NCBI RefSeq assembly: GCF_002904335.1
Contig: NZ_PPHF01000074.1
Location: 496,001-560,000, forward strand
DNA from: Amycolatopsis sp. CA-126428
Lineage (GTDB): Bacteria > Actinomycetota > Actinomycetes > Mycobacteriales > Pseudonocardiaceae
Reading direction: 5' to 3'
DNA: 64,000 nucleotides
Below the pieces are notes generated by a model. The model searched no databases, had not been told where the DNA came from, and saw nothing but the letters and a program-made list of their open reading frames with translations. The stretch's first letter is position 1; each line of letters begins with the position of its first letter. Made by a program: the position numbers and the translations under genes. This document shows positions 51,630 to 59,636 of this stretch, piece after piece.

Positions 51630-53318
51630 ATGCCCAGAATCCCCGCGATGCAGGCGGTCGTCGACGTCCTGGAAAGCGAAGGCGTCGACACCGTCTTCGG
51701 CTGCCCCGGCGCCGCGATCCTCCCGCTGTATAACGCCCTTCAAGGCCGGGCGATCGAGCACCTGATCGTCCGGCACGAAGAGGGCGCGACACACATGGCC
51801 GACGGCTGGGCGAGGACGAACGGCAACGTCGGCGTCGCCATCGGCACGTCCGGGCCGGCCGGGACGAACATGATCACCGGGCTCTACACCGCGCACGCGG
51901 ACTCGATCCCGATGATCTGCATCACCGGCCAGGCGGCGACCACCAAACTGCACCAGGAGGCCTTCCAGGCCGTCGACATCGTCGAGATCGCCAAGCCGGT
52001 GACGAAGTGGGCGGTGCAGGTCAAGGAGGCTGCGCAGCTGCCGTGGATCTTCCGCGAGGCGTTCCGGATCGCGCGTTCCGGCCGCCCGGGTCCGGTGCTC
52101 ATCGACCTGCCGATCGACGTCCAGAGACAGGACATCGAGTGGGACTCCTCGATCGACTCGCCGCTGCCGGTCACGGCCGTCAAGCCCGCGCCCGCGCGGG
52201 TCGAGCGGGCCCTCGAGATGCTCCTCCAAGCCGAGCGCCCGCTGATCCTGGCCGGTGGCGGGGTGGTCCTCGGCGAGGCCGGCGAGCAGCTGCGGGCCGC
52301 GGCCGAGCGGCTGGACGTCCCGGTGCAGGTGACGCTGATGGGCAAGGGCAGCTTCCCCGAGGACCACGAGCTGTTCGCCGGAATGGCCGGCATCCAGACC
52401 TCCCAGCGCTGGGCGAACGCGGCCTTCCTCGAGGCCGACCTCGTGCTCGCGCTGGGCGCCCGGTTCGGCGACCGGCACACCGGCGAGCTGTCGGTCTACC
52501 GCGGCGAGCGGAAGTTCATCCACGTCGACATCGAGCCCACCCAGCTGGGCAAGGTGTTCGGCCCCGACCTCGGGATCGTCTCGGACACGCGGGAGTTCCT
52601 CGACGCGCTGCTGACGGCCCTGGAGAAGCGCGAGGTTCCGGAGAGGCGGGACTGGGTCGTCCGGATCGCGGAGCTGAAGGAGGCGCTGCCCCGGCGGGAC
52701 GACTTCGACAGCCTGCCGATCAAGGCGCCGCGGGTGTTCAAGGAGATCAACGAAACCTTCGGCGAAGACACCTACTTCGTCACCGCGATCGGGCTCTACC
52801 AGATCTGGTCGGGCCAGTTCCAGCAGGTGCACAAGCCGCGCCACTACCAGGTGTGCGGCCAGGCCGGCCCGCTCGGCTGGGAGATCCCGGCGGCGATCGG
52901 CGTCAAGAAGGCGCGTCCCGGAGCCGAGGTCGTCGGCGTGGTCGGCGACTACTCGTTCCAGTTCCTGGTCGAGGAGCTGGCCGTGGCCGCCCAGTACGAC
53001 GTCGGGTTCGTGCTGATCATGCTGAACAACGAGTACCTCGGGCTCATCCGGCAGGCCGAGACCGGCTACGACATGAACTTCGAGGTCGACATCCACTACG
53101 ACTCGATCGGCACGGACAACGTGAAGATCATGGAGGCCTACGGCTGCTCCGGCACCCGCGTGCACGAGCCGGGGGAGATCCGCACGTCCCTGGAATGGGC
53201 GCGCAAGGAAGCCGAGCGGACCAGCCGCCCGGTCCTGGTCGAGATCATGATCGAGCGCGAGGGCAACGCCGCCATGGGCGCCGCCCTCGACGCCGTGAAG
53301 GAGTTCGAGCTCGCCTGA
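51630..53318 (+). CDS. gcl: Glyoxylate carboligase-like TPP enzyme with canonical catalytic Glu
   Basis: A 562-residue ThDP/FAD enzyme that condenses two glyoxylates to tartronate semialdehyde and CO2. Gcl features are GTSGPAGTNMITGLYTAHAD, FQAVDIVEIAKPVTK, RSGRPGPVLIDLP, CGQAGPLGWEIPAAIG and NNEYLGLIRQAE. The cofactor motif GDYSFQFLVEELA through LNN is intact. Unusually, the motif after the conserved Arg-His is Glu50-Glu51 (VRHEEGATH), whereas E. coli Gcl has Val at the first position (RHVEGASH, Val51) and famously lacks the canonical Glu. The enzyme may work by the standard ThDP activation or be an off-shoot with different specificity. Context supports Gcl. Confidence 0.82.
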   Translation: MPRIPAMQAVVDVLESEGVDTVFGCPGAAILPLYNALQGRAIEHLIVRHEEGATHMADGWARTNGNVGVAIGTSGPAGTNMITGLYTAHADSIPMICITGQAATTKLHQEAFQAVDIVEIAKPVTKWAVQVKEAAQLPWIFREAFRIARSGRPGPVLIDLPIDVQRQDIEWDSSIDSPLPVTAVKPAPARVERALEMLLQAERPLILAGGGVVLGEAGEQLRAAAERLDVPVQVTLMGKGSFPEDHELFAGMAGIQTSQRWANAAFLEADLVLALGARFGDRHTGELSVYRGERKFIHVDIEPTQLGKVFGPDLGIVSDTREFLDALLTALEKREVPERRDWVVRIAELKEALPRRDDFDSLPIKAPRVFKEINETFGEDTYFVTAIGLYQIWSGQFQQVHKPRHYQVCGQAGPLGWEIPAAIGVKKARPGAEVVGVVGDYSFQFLVEELAVAAQYDVGFVLIMLNNEYLGLIRQAETGYDMNFEVDIHYDSIGTDNVKIMEAYGCSGTRVHEPGEIRTSLEWARKEAERTSRPVLVEIMIEREGNAAMGAALDAVKEFELA

Positions 53319-53321
53319 CGC

Positions 53322-53365
53322 TCGTGAGTGGTAAGGCGGGTTCTAACCCGCCTTACCACTCACGA
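53322..53365. repeat. Long perfect palindrome (terminator or dispersed palindromic element)
   Basis: CGTGAGTGGTAAGGCGGGTT (53323-53342) and its exact complement at 53345-53364 are separated by CT; with T53322/A53365 the perfect stem is 21 bp. It lies 4 bp after the gcl stop and would end gcl transcription. The CGTGAGTG...CACTCACG ends suggest a repeated element family in this genome, which I cannot test here. Confidence 0.8.
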
Positions 53366-53560
53366 CCCTCCTGCGTGACCACGGCCGCCGTACGAGAGCT
53401 GACCTCTTACGGCGGCCTTTTCGCGCGCCTGGCCGGGCGGTTGTCGGAAAGTACAAACCGGGGCCGTAAATTCACCCGTCTTTCAGGGATTCAGCCGTGG
53501 TCGGAGCCACACCCGAGCGTGTGTACTTCTTCACGAAGCACCCCCGAAAGGACGTCCACA

Positions 53561-54430
53561 GTGGAATTCCTCCGACCCGCCTCGCTGGCCGACGCGCTCG
53601 CCGCGAAGGCCGCGAACCCCGGTGCGGTCCCGATCGCCGGCGGCACGGACGTGATGGTCGAGCTCAACTTCGACCACCGCCGCCCGGAGTCGCTCCTCGA
53701 CCTCGGCCGCGTCGCCGAGCTGCACGAGCACGGCACCGACGGCGGCCGGATCCGGATCGGCGCGGCCGTGCCCTACGCCCGGATCATCACCGAGCTGGGC
53801 ACGCAGCTGCCCGGTCTGGCGATGGCCGCGCGGACCGTCGGCTCTCCGCAGATCCGCAACCGCGGCTCGGTGGGCGGCAACCTCGGCGCCGCCTCGCCCG
53901 CGGGGGACTCGCACCCGGCCCTGCTGGCCGCGGACGCCGACGTCGAGATCGCGTCGATCCGCGGCACCCGGGTGGTCGCGGCGAAGGACTTCTACACCGG
54001 CGTCAAGCGGAACGTCCTGAAGCCGGACGAGCTGATCACGGCGGTGCTGCTGGCCCCGGCCACCGGGCCGCAGCAGTTCAGCAAGATCGGCACCCGCAAC
54101 GCCATGGTCATCGCCGTGGCCGCCTTCGGCCTGGCCCTGCACCCCTCGGAAAAGCGGGTCGGCACCGGCGTCGGCTCGGCCGCGCCGACCCCGCGCCGGG
54201 CCCTCGACGCCGAGGAGTTCCTGGCCGGCGAGCTGGACTGGGACTCGCCCCGGGCGCTGACCGACTCCGTGAAACGCCGCTTCGGCGAACTGGTCGCGTC
54301 GGCCGCCTCGCCGATCGACGACGTCCGGGGGAGTGCGGCCTACCGGCGTCACGCGTTGAGCGTGATGGCGCGGCGCACGTTGACCTGGGCCTGGAGCGAA
54401 TACTGCGAAGGGAGCGCGAAGTGCGCGTGA
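53561..54430 (+). CDS. pucC: Xanthine dehydrogenase FAD-binding subunit
   Basis: A 289-residue FAD-binding subunit of the molybdenum hydroxylase family (PucC/XdhB/CoxM type). The FAD motifs are VPIAGGTDVMVELN and TVGSPQIRNRGSVGGNLGAASPAGDSHPALLA. GTG 53561 has GAAAGGA 8 nt upstream. The stop lies inside the start region of the 2Fe-2S subunit. It relays electrons from the Fe-S clusters to NAD+. Purine specificity is inferred from the adjoining guanine deaminase and AzgA permease. Confidence 0.85.
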   Translation: MEFLRPASLADALAAKAANPGAVPIAGGTDVMVELNFDHRRPESLLDLGRVAELHEHGTDGGRIRIGAAVPYARIITELGTQLPGLAMAARTVGSPQIRNRGSVGGNLGAASPAGDSHPALLAADADVEIASIRGTRVVAAKDFYTGVKRNVLKPDELITAVLLAPATGPQQFSKIGTRNAMVIAVAAFGLALHPSEKRVGTGVGSAAPTPRRALDAEEFLAGELDWDSPRALTDSVKRRFGELVASAASPIDDVRGSAAYRRHALSVMARRTLTWAWSEYCEGSAKCA

Positions 54431-54891
54431 ACGTCACCGTCAACGGCGAGCGCCGCCGGGCGGACAACGTCTGGGAAGGCGAAAGCCTCCTCTACGTGCT
54501 GCGCGAGCGGCTCGGCTTGCCGGGCGCCAAGAACGCCTGCGAGCAGGGCGAATGCGGCTCGTGCACGGTCTACGTCGACGGCGTCCCGGTCTGCGCGTGC
54601 CTGGTCGCGGCCGGCCAGGCCGAGGGCCGCGAGGTCGTCACGGTCGAGGGGCTGGCCGACGGGGACGCCCTCGACCCGGTGCAGGAGGCGTTCGTCGAGC
54701 GCGGCGCCGTCCAGTGCGGCTTCTGCACGCCCGGCCTGCTGGTCGCCGCGCACGACCTGATCGAGCGCGTCCCCGACCCCAGCGACGTCGAGATCCGCGA
54801 GGCCCTCGCCGGCAACCTCTGCCGGTGCACCGGGTACGAGAAGATCCTCGACGCCGTCCGTGACGCGGCCGCGAAGAAGGCCGTCCGATGA
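54421..54891 (+). CDS. pucE: Xanthine dehydrogenase 2Fe-2S subunit
   Basis: A 156-residue subunit with two [2Fe-2S] sites: plant-ferredoxin type (Cys40, Cys45, Cys48, Cys60) and helical-bundle type (Cys99, Cys102, Cys134, Cys136), all ligands present. GTG 54421 has GGGAG 6 nt upstream; GTG 54427 would give a 4-bp overlap and is also possible. It overlaps the Mo subunit gene by 4 bp. Electron-transfer partner between Mo and FAD subunits. Confidence 0.88.
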   Translation: MRVNVTVNGERRRADNVWEGESLLYVLRERLGLPGAKNACEQGECGSCTVYVDGVPVCACLVAAGQAEGREVVTVEGLADGDALDPVQEAFVERGAVQCGFCTPGLLVAAHDLIERVPDPSDVEIREALAGNLCRCTGYEKILDAVRDAAAKKAVR

Positions 54892-57185
54892 GCGCCCCGG
54901 CCCGCTCCCCGCAGGCGCTGCACGACACGATCGCCGGCGGCATCGGCGAGAGCCCGCTGCGCCCGGACGGCACGCTCAAGGTCCGCGGCGAGTTCGCCTA
55001 CTCCTCGGACCTGTGGCACGAGGACATGCTGTGGGGCGCGACCCTGCGCAGCCCGCACCCGCACGCCCGGATCGTCCGCCTCGACGTCTCCCGCGCACTC
55101 GCCCAGCCCGGCGTGCACGCGGTCCTGACCCACGAGGACGTACCGGGCGAGAACGTCTACGGCCTGAAGTACCAGGACACCCCGGCGCTGGCCGAGGACC
55201 TGGTCCGCTACCAGGGCGAGCCGATCGCGATCCTGGCCGCCGACCACCCGGAGATCGCGCGGCAGGCGCTCAAGGAGATCGTCGTCGAGTACGACGTCCT
55301 CGAGCCGATCACCGACCCGGAGCGGGCCGCACACGACGACACCCTGCCGAAGCTGCACCCGGGCGGGAACCTCGTCCGCCACCAGCGGATCGTCAAGGGC
55401 GACCCGACGGCGACCGCGGAGGTGGTCGTGTCCGGCGTGTACGAGATCGGCATGCAGGACCAGGCGTTCCTCGGCCCCGAGTCCGGGCTCGCGGTGCCGG
55501 CCGAGGACGGCGGCGTCGACCTCTACCTGGCCACCCAGTGGCTGCACGTCGACCAGCGCCAGACGGCCAAGGCCCTCGGCCTGCCCCTCGACAAGGTCCG
55601 GCTGACCCTCTCGGGGGTCGGCGGGGCGTTCGGCGGCCGCGAAGACCTGTCCATGCAGATCCACTCGTGCATGCTGGCCCTGCGCACCGGCCGCCCGGTG
55701 AAGATGAGCTACAACCGCCTGGAGTCGTTCTTCGGGCACGTCCACCGCCACCCGGCCAAGATGTACTACGAGCACGGCGCCACCCGCGACGGCAAGCTCG
55801 TCTACGTCCGCGCGAAGCTGTACTTCGACGGCGGCGCGTATGCCTCCAAGACGCCGGTCGTGGTCGGCAACGGCACCACGCTGAGCGTCGGCCCCTACGA
55901 CGTCCCGAACGCGCACATCGAGGGCTGGGGCGTCTACACCAACAACCCGACCTGCGGCGCGATGCGTGGCCTCGGCGCGGTCCAGCCGACCTACGCGTAC
56001 GAGTCCCAAATGGACAAGCTCGCGGCCGCTTTGGGCATGGACCCGGCGGAGCTGCGGATCCGCAACGCGCTGAGCGAAGGGTCCACGGTGGTCACCGGCC
56101 AGGTGGTCGACTTCCCGGCGCCGGTGGCGGAGCTGGTGCAGCGGGTGCGCGACCTGCCCCTCCCGCCGGAGCCCACCGGTGACCGGGACATCCGCGAGCT
56201 GCCGGGCGGCGCGTCCAACACCACCCACGGCGAAGGCGTCGTCCGCGGGGTCGGCTACGGCGTGACGATCAAGAACATCTCCTACGCCGAAGGCCTCGAC
56301 GACTACTCGACCGCCCGGGTCCGCCTGGAGGTGCTCGGGGGCGAGCCGGTGGCGATGGTCCACACCGCGGCGGCCGAGGTCGGCCAGGGCCTGGTGACGC
56401 TGCAGCAGCAGATCGCCCGCACCGAGCTGGGCGTGACGCGGGTCAGCGTGCACCCGGCCGACACGAGCGTCGGCGACGCCGGCTCCAGTTCGGCGTCGCG
56501 GCAGACCTACGTCACCGGCGGTGCGGTCCGCAACGCCTGCCGCGCGGTCGCCGACGCGGTCTGCGCCCGGCTCGGTGTCTCCTCCGAGGGCATGTCCCTC
56601 ACCGGCGGGAAGGTGGTCGCGGCCGACGGTGAAGTCGTCGCCGACCTGGCCGAGCTGCTCGGCGACACGGCGATCGAGGAGACCCGCGAGTTCCACCACC
56701 GCCCGACCTACCCGCTCGACCCCGAAACCGGCCAGGGCGACGCCCACGTGCAGTACGGCTTCTCGGCCCACCGCGCGGTGGTCGACGTCGACCTCGACCT
56801 CGGCCTGGTCAAGGTGGTGCAGCTCGACTGCGCCCAGGACGTCGGCAAGGCGATGAACCCCGACGCCGTCGTCGCCCAGATCCAGGGCGGCTCCGCGCAG
56901 GGCCTCGGCCTCGCCGTGATGGAGGAGATCCTGGTCGAGGACGGGAAGGTGCGGAACCCGTCGTTCACCGACTACCTCATCCCGACCATCCTCGACATGC
57001 CGCCGATGCGCGTCGACGTCCTCGAACGACCCGACCCGCACGCGCCCTACGGCGTCCGCGGCGTCGGCGAACCGCCCACGATCTCCGCGACGCCCGCGAT
57101 CGCCAACGCCATCCGCGCGGCCACCGGCCTCGAGCTGCCGCGCGTCCCCATCCGCCCCGAGCACATCACCGGAGTTCGACCATGA
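54888..57185 (+). CDS. pucD: Xanthine dehydrogenase molybdenum-binding subunit
   Basis: A 765-residue catalytic subunit. It has the ald_Xan_dh_C N-domain (VRGEFAYSSDLWHEDMLWGA) and Mo-cofactor loops GVGGAFGGREDLS and EVGQGLVTLQQQIA, with the catalytic base Glu728 in GVRGVGEPPTISATP. It resembles the PucD subunit of actinobacteria and Bacillus. It would hydroxylate hypoxanthine and xanthine to urate. The start overlaps the Fe-S gene and the stop overlaps the guanine deaminase gene (ATGA). No CoxI/XdhC-type maturation factor is encoded nearby. Confidence 0.87.
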   Translation: MSAPARSPQALHDTIAGGIGESPLRPDGTLKVRGEFAYSSDLWHEDMLWGATLRSPHPHARIVRLDVSRALAQPGVHAVLTHEDVPGENVYGLKYQDTPALAEDLVRYQGEPIAILAADHPEIARQALKEIVVEYDVLEPITDPERAAHDDTLPKLHPGGNLVRHQRIVKGDPTATAEVVVSGVYEIGMQDQAFLGPESGLAVPAEDGGVDLYLATQWLHVDQRQTAKALGLPLDKVRLTLSGVGGAFGGREDLSMQIHSCMLALRTGRPVKMSYNRLESFFGHVHRHPAKMYYEHGATRDGKLVYVRAKLYFDGGAYASKTPVVVGNGTTLSVGPYDVPNAHIEGWGVYTNNPTCGAMRGLGAVQPTYAYESQMDKLAAALGMDPAELRIRNALSEGSTVVTGQVVDFPAPVAELVQRVRDLPLPPEPTGDRDIRELPGGASNTTHGEGVVRGVGYGVTIKNISYAEGLDDYSTARVRLEVLGGEPVAMVHTAAAEVGQGLVTLQQQIARTELGVTRVSVHPADTSVGDAGSSSASRQTYVTGGAVRNACRAVADAVCARLGVSSEGMSLTGGKVVAADGEVVADLAELLGDTAIEETREFHHRPTYPLDPETGQGDAHVQYGFSAHRAVVDVDLDLGLVKVVQLDCAQDVGKAMNPDAVVAQIQGGSAQGLGLAVMEEILVEDGKVRNPSFTDYLIPTILDMPPMRVDVLERPDPHAPYGVRGVGEPPTISATPAIANAIRAATGLELPRVPIRPEHITGVRP

Positions 57186-57664
57186 CCACATCGCTGTCCG
57201 TCGAGCAGGAATGGCTCGACCAGGCCATCCGGATCGCCACGCGCAACGTCGCGAGCGGCGGCGGCCCCTTCGGCGCGCTGATCGTGCAGGACGGCGAGGT
57301 CGTCTCGACCGGCGTCAACCGCGTCACCGCGAACCTCGACCCGACCGCGCACGCAGAGGTGGTCGCGATCCGCGCGGCCTGCCAGGAGCTGGGCACGTTC
57401 AAGCTGGACGGCTGCGTGCTCGTCTCCAGCTGCGAGCCGTGCCCGATGTGCCTGTCCTCGGCGCTGTGGGCCCGGGTGGACAAGGTCCTCTTCGCCGCCG
57501 ACCGCGACGACGCGGCCAAGGCCGGCTTCGACGACCGCGCCTTCTACGAACTCTTCGACCGTCCTCGTGACACGTGGACCGTTCCCGTGACGCGACTGTC
57601 CGCAAAGGACGGTTTCGCGCCGTTCGCGGCTTGGCTCGACAAGAGCGACCGCACCGACTACTGA
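57182..57664 (+). CDS. Guanine deaminase-type nucleoside deaminase
   Basis: A 160-residue zinc deaminase of the cytidine-deaminase fold: HAEV (His57, Glu59) and PCPMC (Cys87, Cys90) make the catalytic zinc site. Bacillus GuaD is of this type. The product xanthine would feed the overlapping dehydrogenase. ATG 57182 overlaps the Mo subunit stop. The last codon and stop are part of a tandem repeat. tRNA-adenosine deaminase (TadA) is an alternative, but context and sequence around FFYELF-type C-terminus favour a purine deaminase. Confidence 0.82.
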   Translation: MTTSLSVEQEWLDQAIRIATRNVASGGGPFGALIVQDGEVVSTGVNRVTANLDPTAHAEVVAIRAACQELGTFKLDGCVLVSSCEPCPMCLSSALWARVDKVLFAADRDDAAKAGFDDRAFYELFDRPRDTWTVPVTRLSAKDGFAPFAAWLDKSDRTDY

Positions 57665-57699
57665 CCCACCGCTTACTGACCCACCGCTTACTGACCCAC
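57659..57699. repeat. 15-bp tandem repeat overlapping a stop codon
   Basis: TACTGACCCACCGCT is present 2.7 times in direct tandem, the first copy beginning in the last codon (TAC) and stop (TGA) of the deaminase gene. Slippage duplication of the gene end is the likely origin. Confidence 0.8.
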
Positions 57700-57803
57700 A
57701 AGGCCAGCTGACCGGAGCACAACCGAATCGAACGTCCCGCTCGCCCAGGCACGGCGTTGTGCCTCGGCCTGGCCGAGCACACCCACCGGCAAGGGCAGGA
57801 CGC

Positions 57804-59249
57804 ATGACCCAGACCGAGATCGAAGCCCCCGCAGTACCCGAAGCACCTCCGCAACGCCGTTCGCTGCTCGAGAAGCTCTTCGAGCTGCGGGCCCGGCAGA
57901 GCACGATCGGCCGCGAAGTCCGCGGCGGCGTCACGACGTTCGTCGCGATGGCCTACATCGTGCTGTTGAACCCGCTCATCCTCGGCGCCTCCGCCGACAT
58001 CACCGGCGCCCGGCTCTCGGCCGCCCAGGTGACGACGGCGACCGCGCTGGCCGCCGCGGTGATGACCGTCCTCATGGGACTGATCGGCAACGCGCCCCTC
58101 GCGCTCGCCGCCGGCCTGGGCATCAACGGCATCGTCGCCTTCCAGATGGCGCCGTCGATGACCTGGGCGCAGGCGTTCGGGCTGGTCGTGCTCGAAGGCG
58201 TGTGCATCGTGCTGATGGCGGTCAGCGGCGTCCGCGAGCGGATCATGAACGCCATCCCCAGGCCGCTCAAAATGGCGATCACCGTCGGGATCGGGCTCTA
58301 CATCGCCCTGGTCGGCCTGGTCAGCGCCGGGTTCGTGACCCGGATGCCGGACGCGGCGCAGACCACGGTCCCGGTGCGCCTCGGGGCGAGCGGGCACCTG
58401 CACGGCTGGCCGATCGTCGTGTTCTGCTTCGGCCTGCTGCTGATGGTCGTGCTGATGGCCCGCAAGGTCCCGGGCGCGGTGCTGATCAGCATCGGGGTGG
58501 CGACCGTGTTCGCCGTGGTGCTGCACCAGGGGTTCGGCGTCGGCGGCTGGGGTCTCACCACCCCCGCCTTGCCCGACCACGTCGTCGCGGCACCCGACTT
58601 CGGGCTCTTCGGCCACATCGACCTGTTCGGCGGCTTCGCGTCGGCCGGGGCGCTCGCGGCCACGGTCTTCCTGTTCACGCTGGTGCTCTCCGGGTTCTTC
58701 GACGCCATGGGCACGATCACCAGCGTCTCGGACGAAGCCGGGTTGTCGAAAAACGGCAAAGTCCCGCGGATGGGCCGGATCCTGCTGGTCGACGGCGCGG
58801 GCGCGATCGCGGGCGGCGTCACGGGTTCGTCGCCGAACACGGTGTTCCTGGAATCGGCGGCCGGCGTCGGGGAGGGCGCGCGGACCGGGCTGGCGAGCGT
58901 CGTCACCGGACTGCTGTTCGCCGGGACGCTGCTGTTCACACCGCTCGCCGGGGTGGTCCCCGCCCAGGCGGCGGCGCCCGCGCTGGTGGTCATCGGCGGC
59001 ATGATGGTCGCGCAGTGCCGGAACATCCCGTGGCACGACCCGGACTACACGATCCCGGTGTTCTTGACGGCCGCGCTGATCCCGTTCACCTACTCGATCA
59101 CCAACGGCGTCGGCGCCGGCCTGATCGCGTTCGTGCTGATCAAGATCGGCCGCGGCAAGTGGCGCGAGGCCGGTTGGCTGCTGTCCCTGCTGGCGCTGGT
59201 GTTCGCGGTGTACTTCGCCGTCGACGGCGTCGAAGCCCTCTTCCGCTAA
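57804..59249 (+). CDS. NCS2/AzgA-type purine permease
   Basis: A 481-residue membrane transporter with 12-14 hydrophobic segments. AzgA-like signatures are REVRGGVTTFVAMAYIVLLNP at the start of TM1, AAGLGINGIVAF in TM3, and FDAMGTITSVSDEAG with VTGSSPNTVFLESAAGVGEG in TM8-TM10, which form the base-binding site. It imports guanine, hypoxanthine or adenine with protons. ATG 57804 follows GGGCAGGA. It lies 139 bp after the deaminase gene; small hairpins (57747-57764 and 57763-57777) occur in the gap. Confidence 0.88.
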   Translation: MTQTEIEAPAVPEAPPQRRSLLEKLFELRARQSTIGREVRGGVTTFVAMAYIVLLNPLILGASADITGARLSAAQVTTATALAAAVMTVLMGLIGNAPLALAAGLGINGIVAFQMAPSMTWAQAFGLVVLEGVCIVLMAVSGVRERIMNAIPRPLKMAITVGIGLYIALVGLVSAGFVTRMPDAAQTTVPVRLGASGHLHGWPIVVFCFGLLLMVVLMARKVPGAVLISIGVATVFAVVLHQGFGVGGWGLTTPALPDHVVAAPDFGLFGHIDLFGGFASAGALAATVFLFTLVLSGFFDAMGTITSVSDEAGLSKNGKVPRMGRILLVDGAGAIAGGVTGSSPNTVFLESAAGVGEGARTGLASVVTGLLFAGTLLFTPLAGVVPAQAAAPALVVIGGMMVAQCRNIPWHDPDYTIPVFLTAALIPFTYSITNGVGAGLIAFVLIKIGRGKWREAGWLLSLLALVFAVYFAVDGVEALFR

Positions 59250-59258
59250 GGAGTTCTC

Positions 59259-59636
59259 GTGGCCTTGATGTTCTTCAACGGCGGCGCCATGCGCGGCGAG
59301 CCACTGCACCACCTCTTGGCGGGTTCGCCGTTCGTGACGACGGCGAAGACCGCGCCGAAGTACCGGTTCTACGCGGTCGGCGACCAGTGCCCGGCGCTGT
59401 ACCCGGTGTCGCACGGCGGCGCGCCGGTCACCGGCGAGGTCTACGACGTCTCGCTGGACGCCTTGCGCGACAAGGTGCTCCCGTCCGAGCCGCACGAGCT
59501 GGAGCTGGGGGTAGTGGAGCTGGCCGACGGAAGTTCGGCGTTCGCGATGCTGCTGCGGCGGCCGTACACCTCGCACGTGGCCCTGCGCGACATCACCGAA
59601 ATCGGCGACTGGCGGGCGTTCAAGGCGAGCGCGTGA
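59259..59636 (+). CDS. Stand-alone AtzF C-terminal-like (gamma-glutamylcyclotransferase-fold) protein
   Basis: A 125-residue protein matching the C-terminal domain of allophanate hydrolase: MFFNGGAMRGEPLHH, FVTTAKTAPKYRFYAV and LPSEPHELELGVVELADGS. In AtzF this domain decarboxylates N-carboxycarbamate. Here it is separate and sits between a purine permease and glycerate kinase, fitting ureide/urea-nitrogen release. The partner amidase is not in the window. GTG 59259 follows AAGGAG; the stop overlaps the kinase start (GTGA). Confidence 0.75.
   Translation: MALMFFNGGAMRGEPLHHLLAGSPFVTTAKTAPKYRFYAVGDQCPALYPVSHGGAPVTGEVYDVSLDALRDKVLPSEPHELELGVVELADGSSAFAMLLRRPYTSHVALRDITEIGDWRAFKASA

Noticed and set aside
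57659-57699. Short direct repeats as a CRISPR array
   Set aside because: The units are contiguous 15-mers with no spacers, so this is a simple tandem duplication.
57701-57803. Riboswitch before the purine permease
   Set aside because: Only small hairpins are visible; I could not recognise the conserved core of the purine riboswitch.
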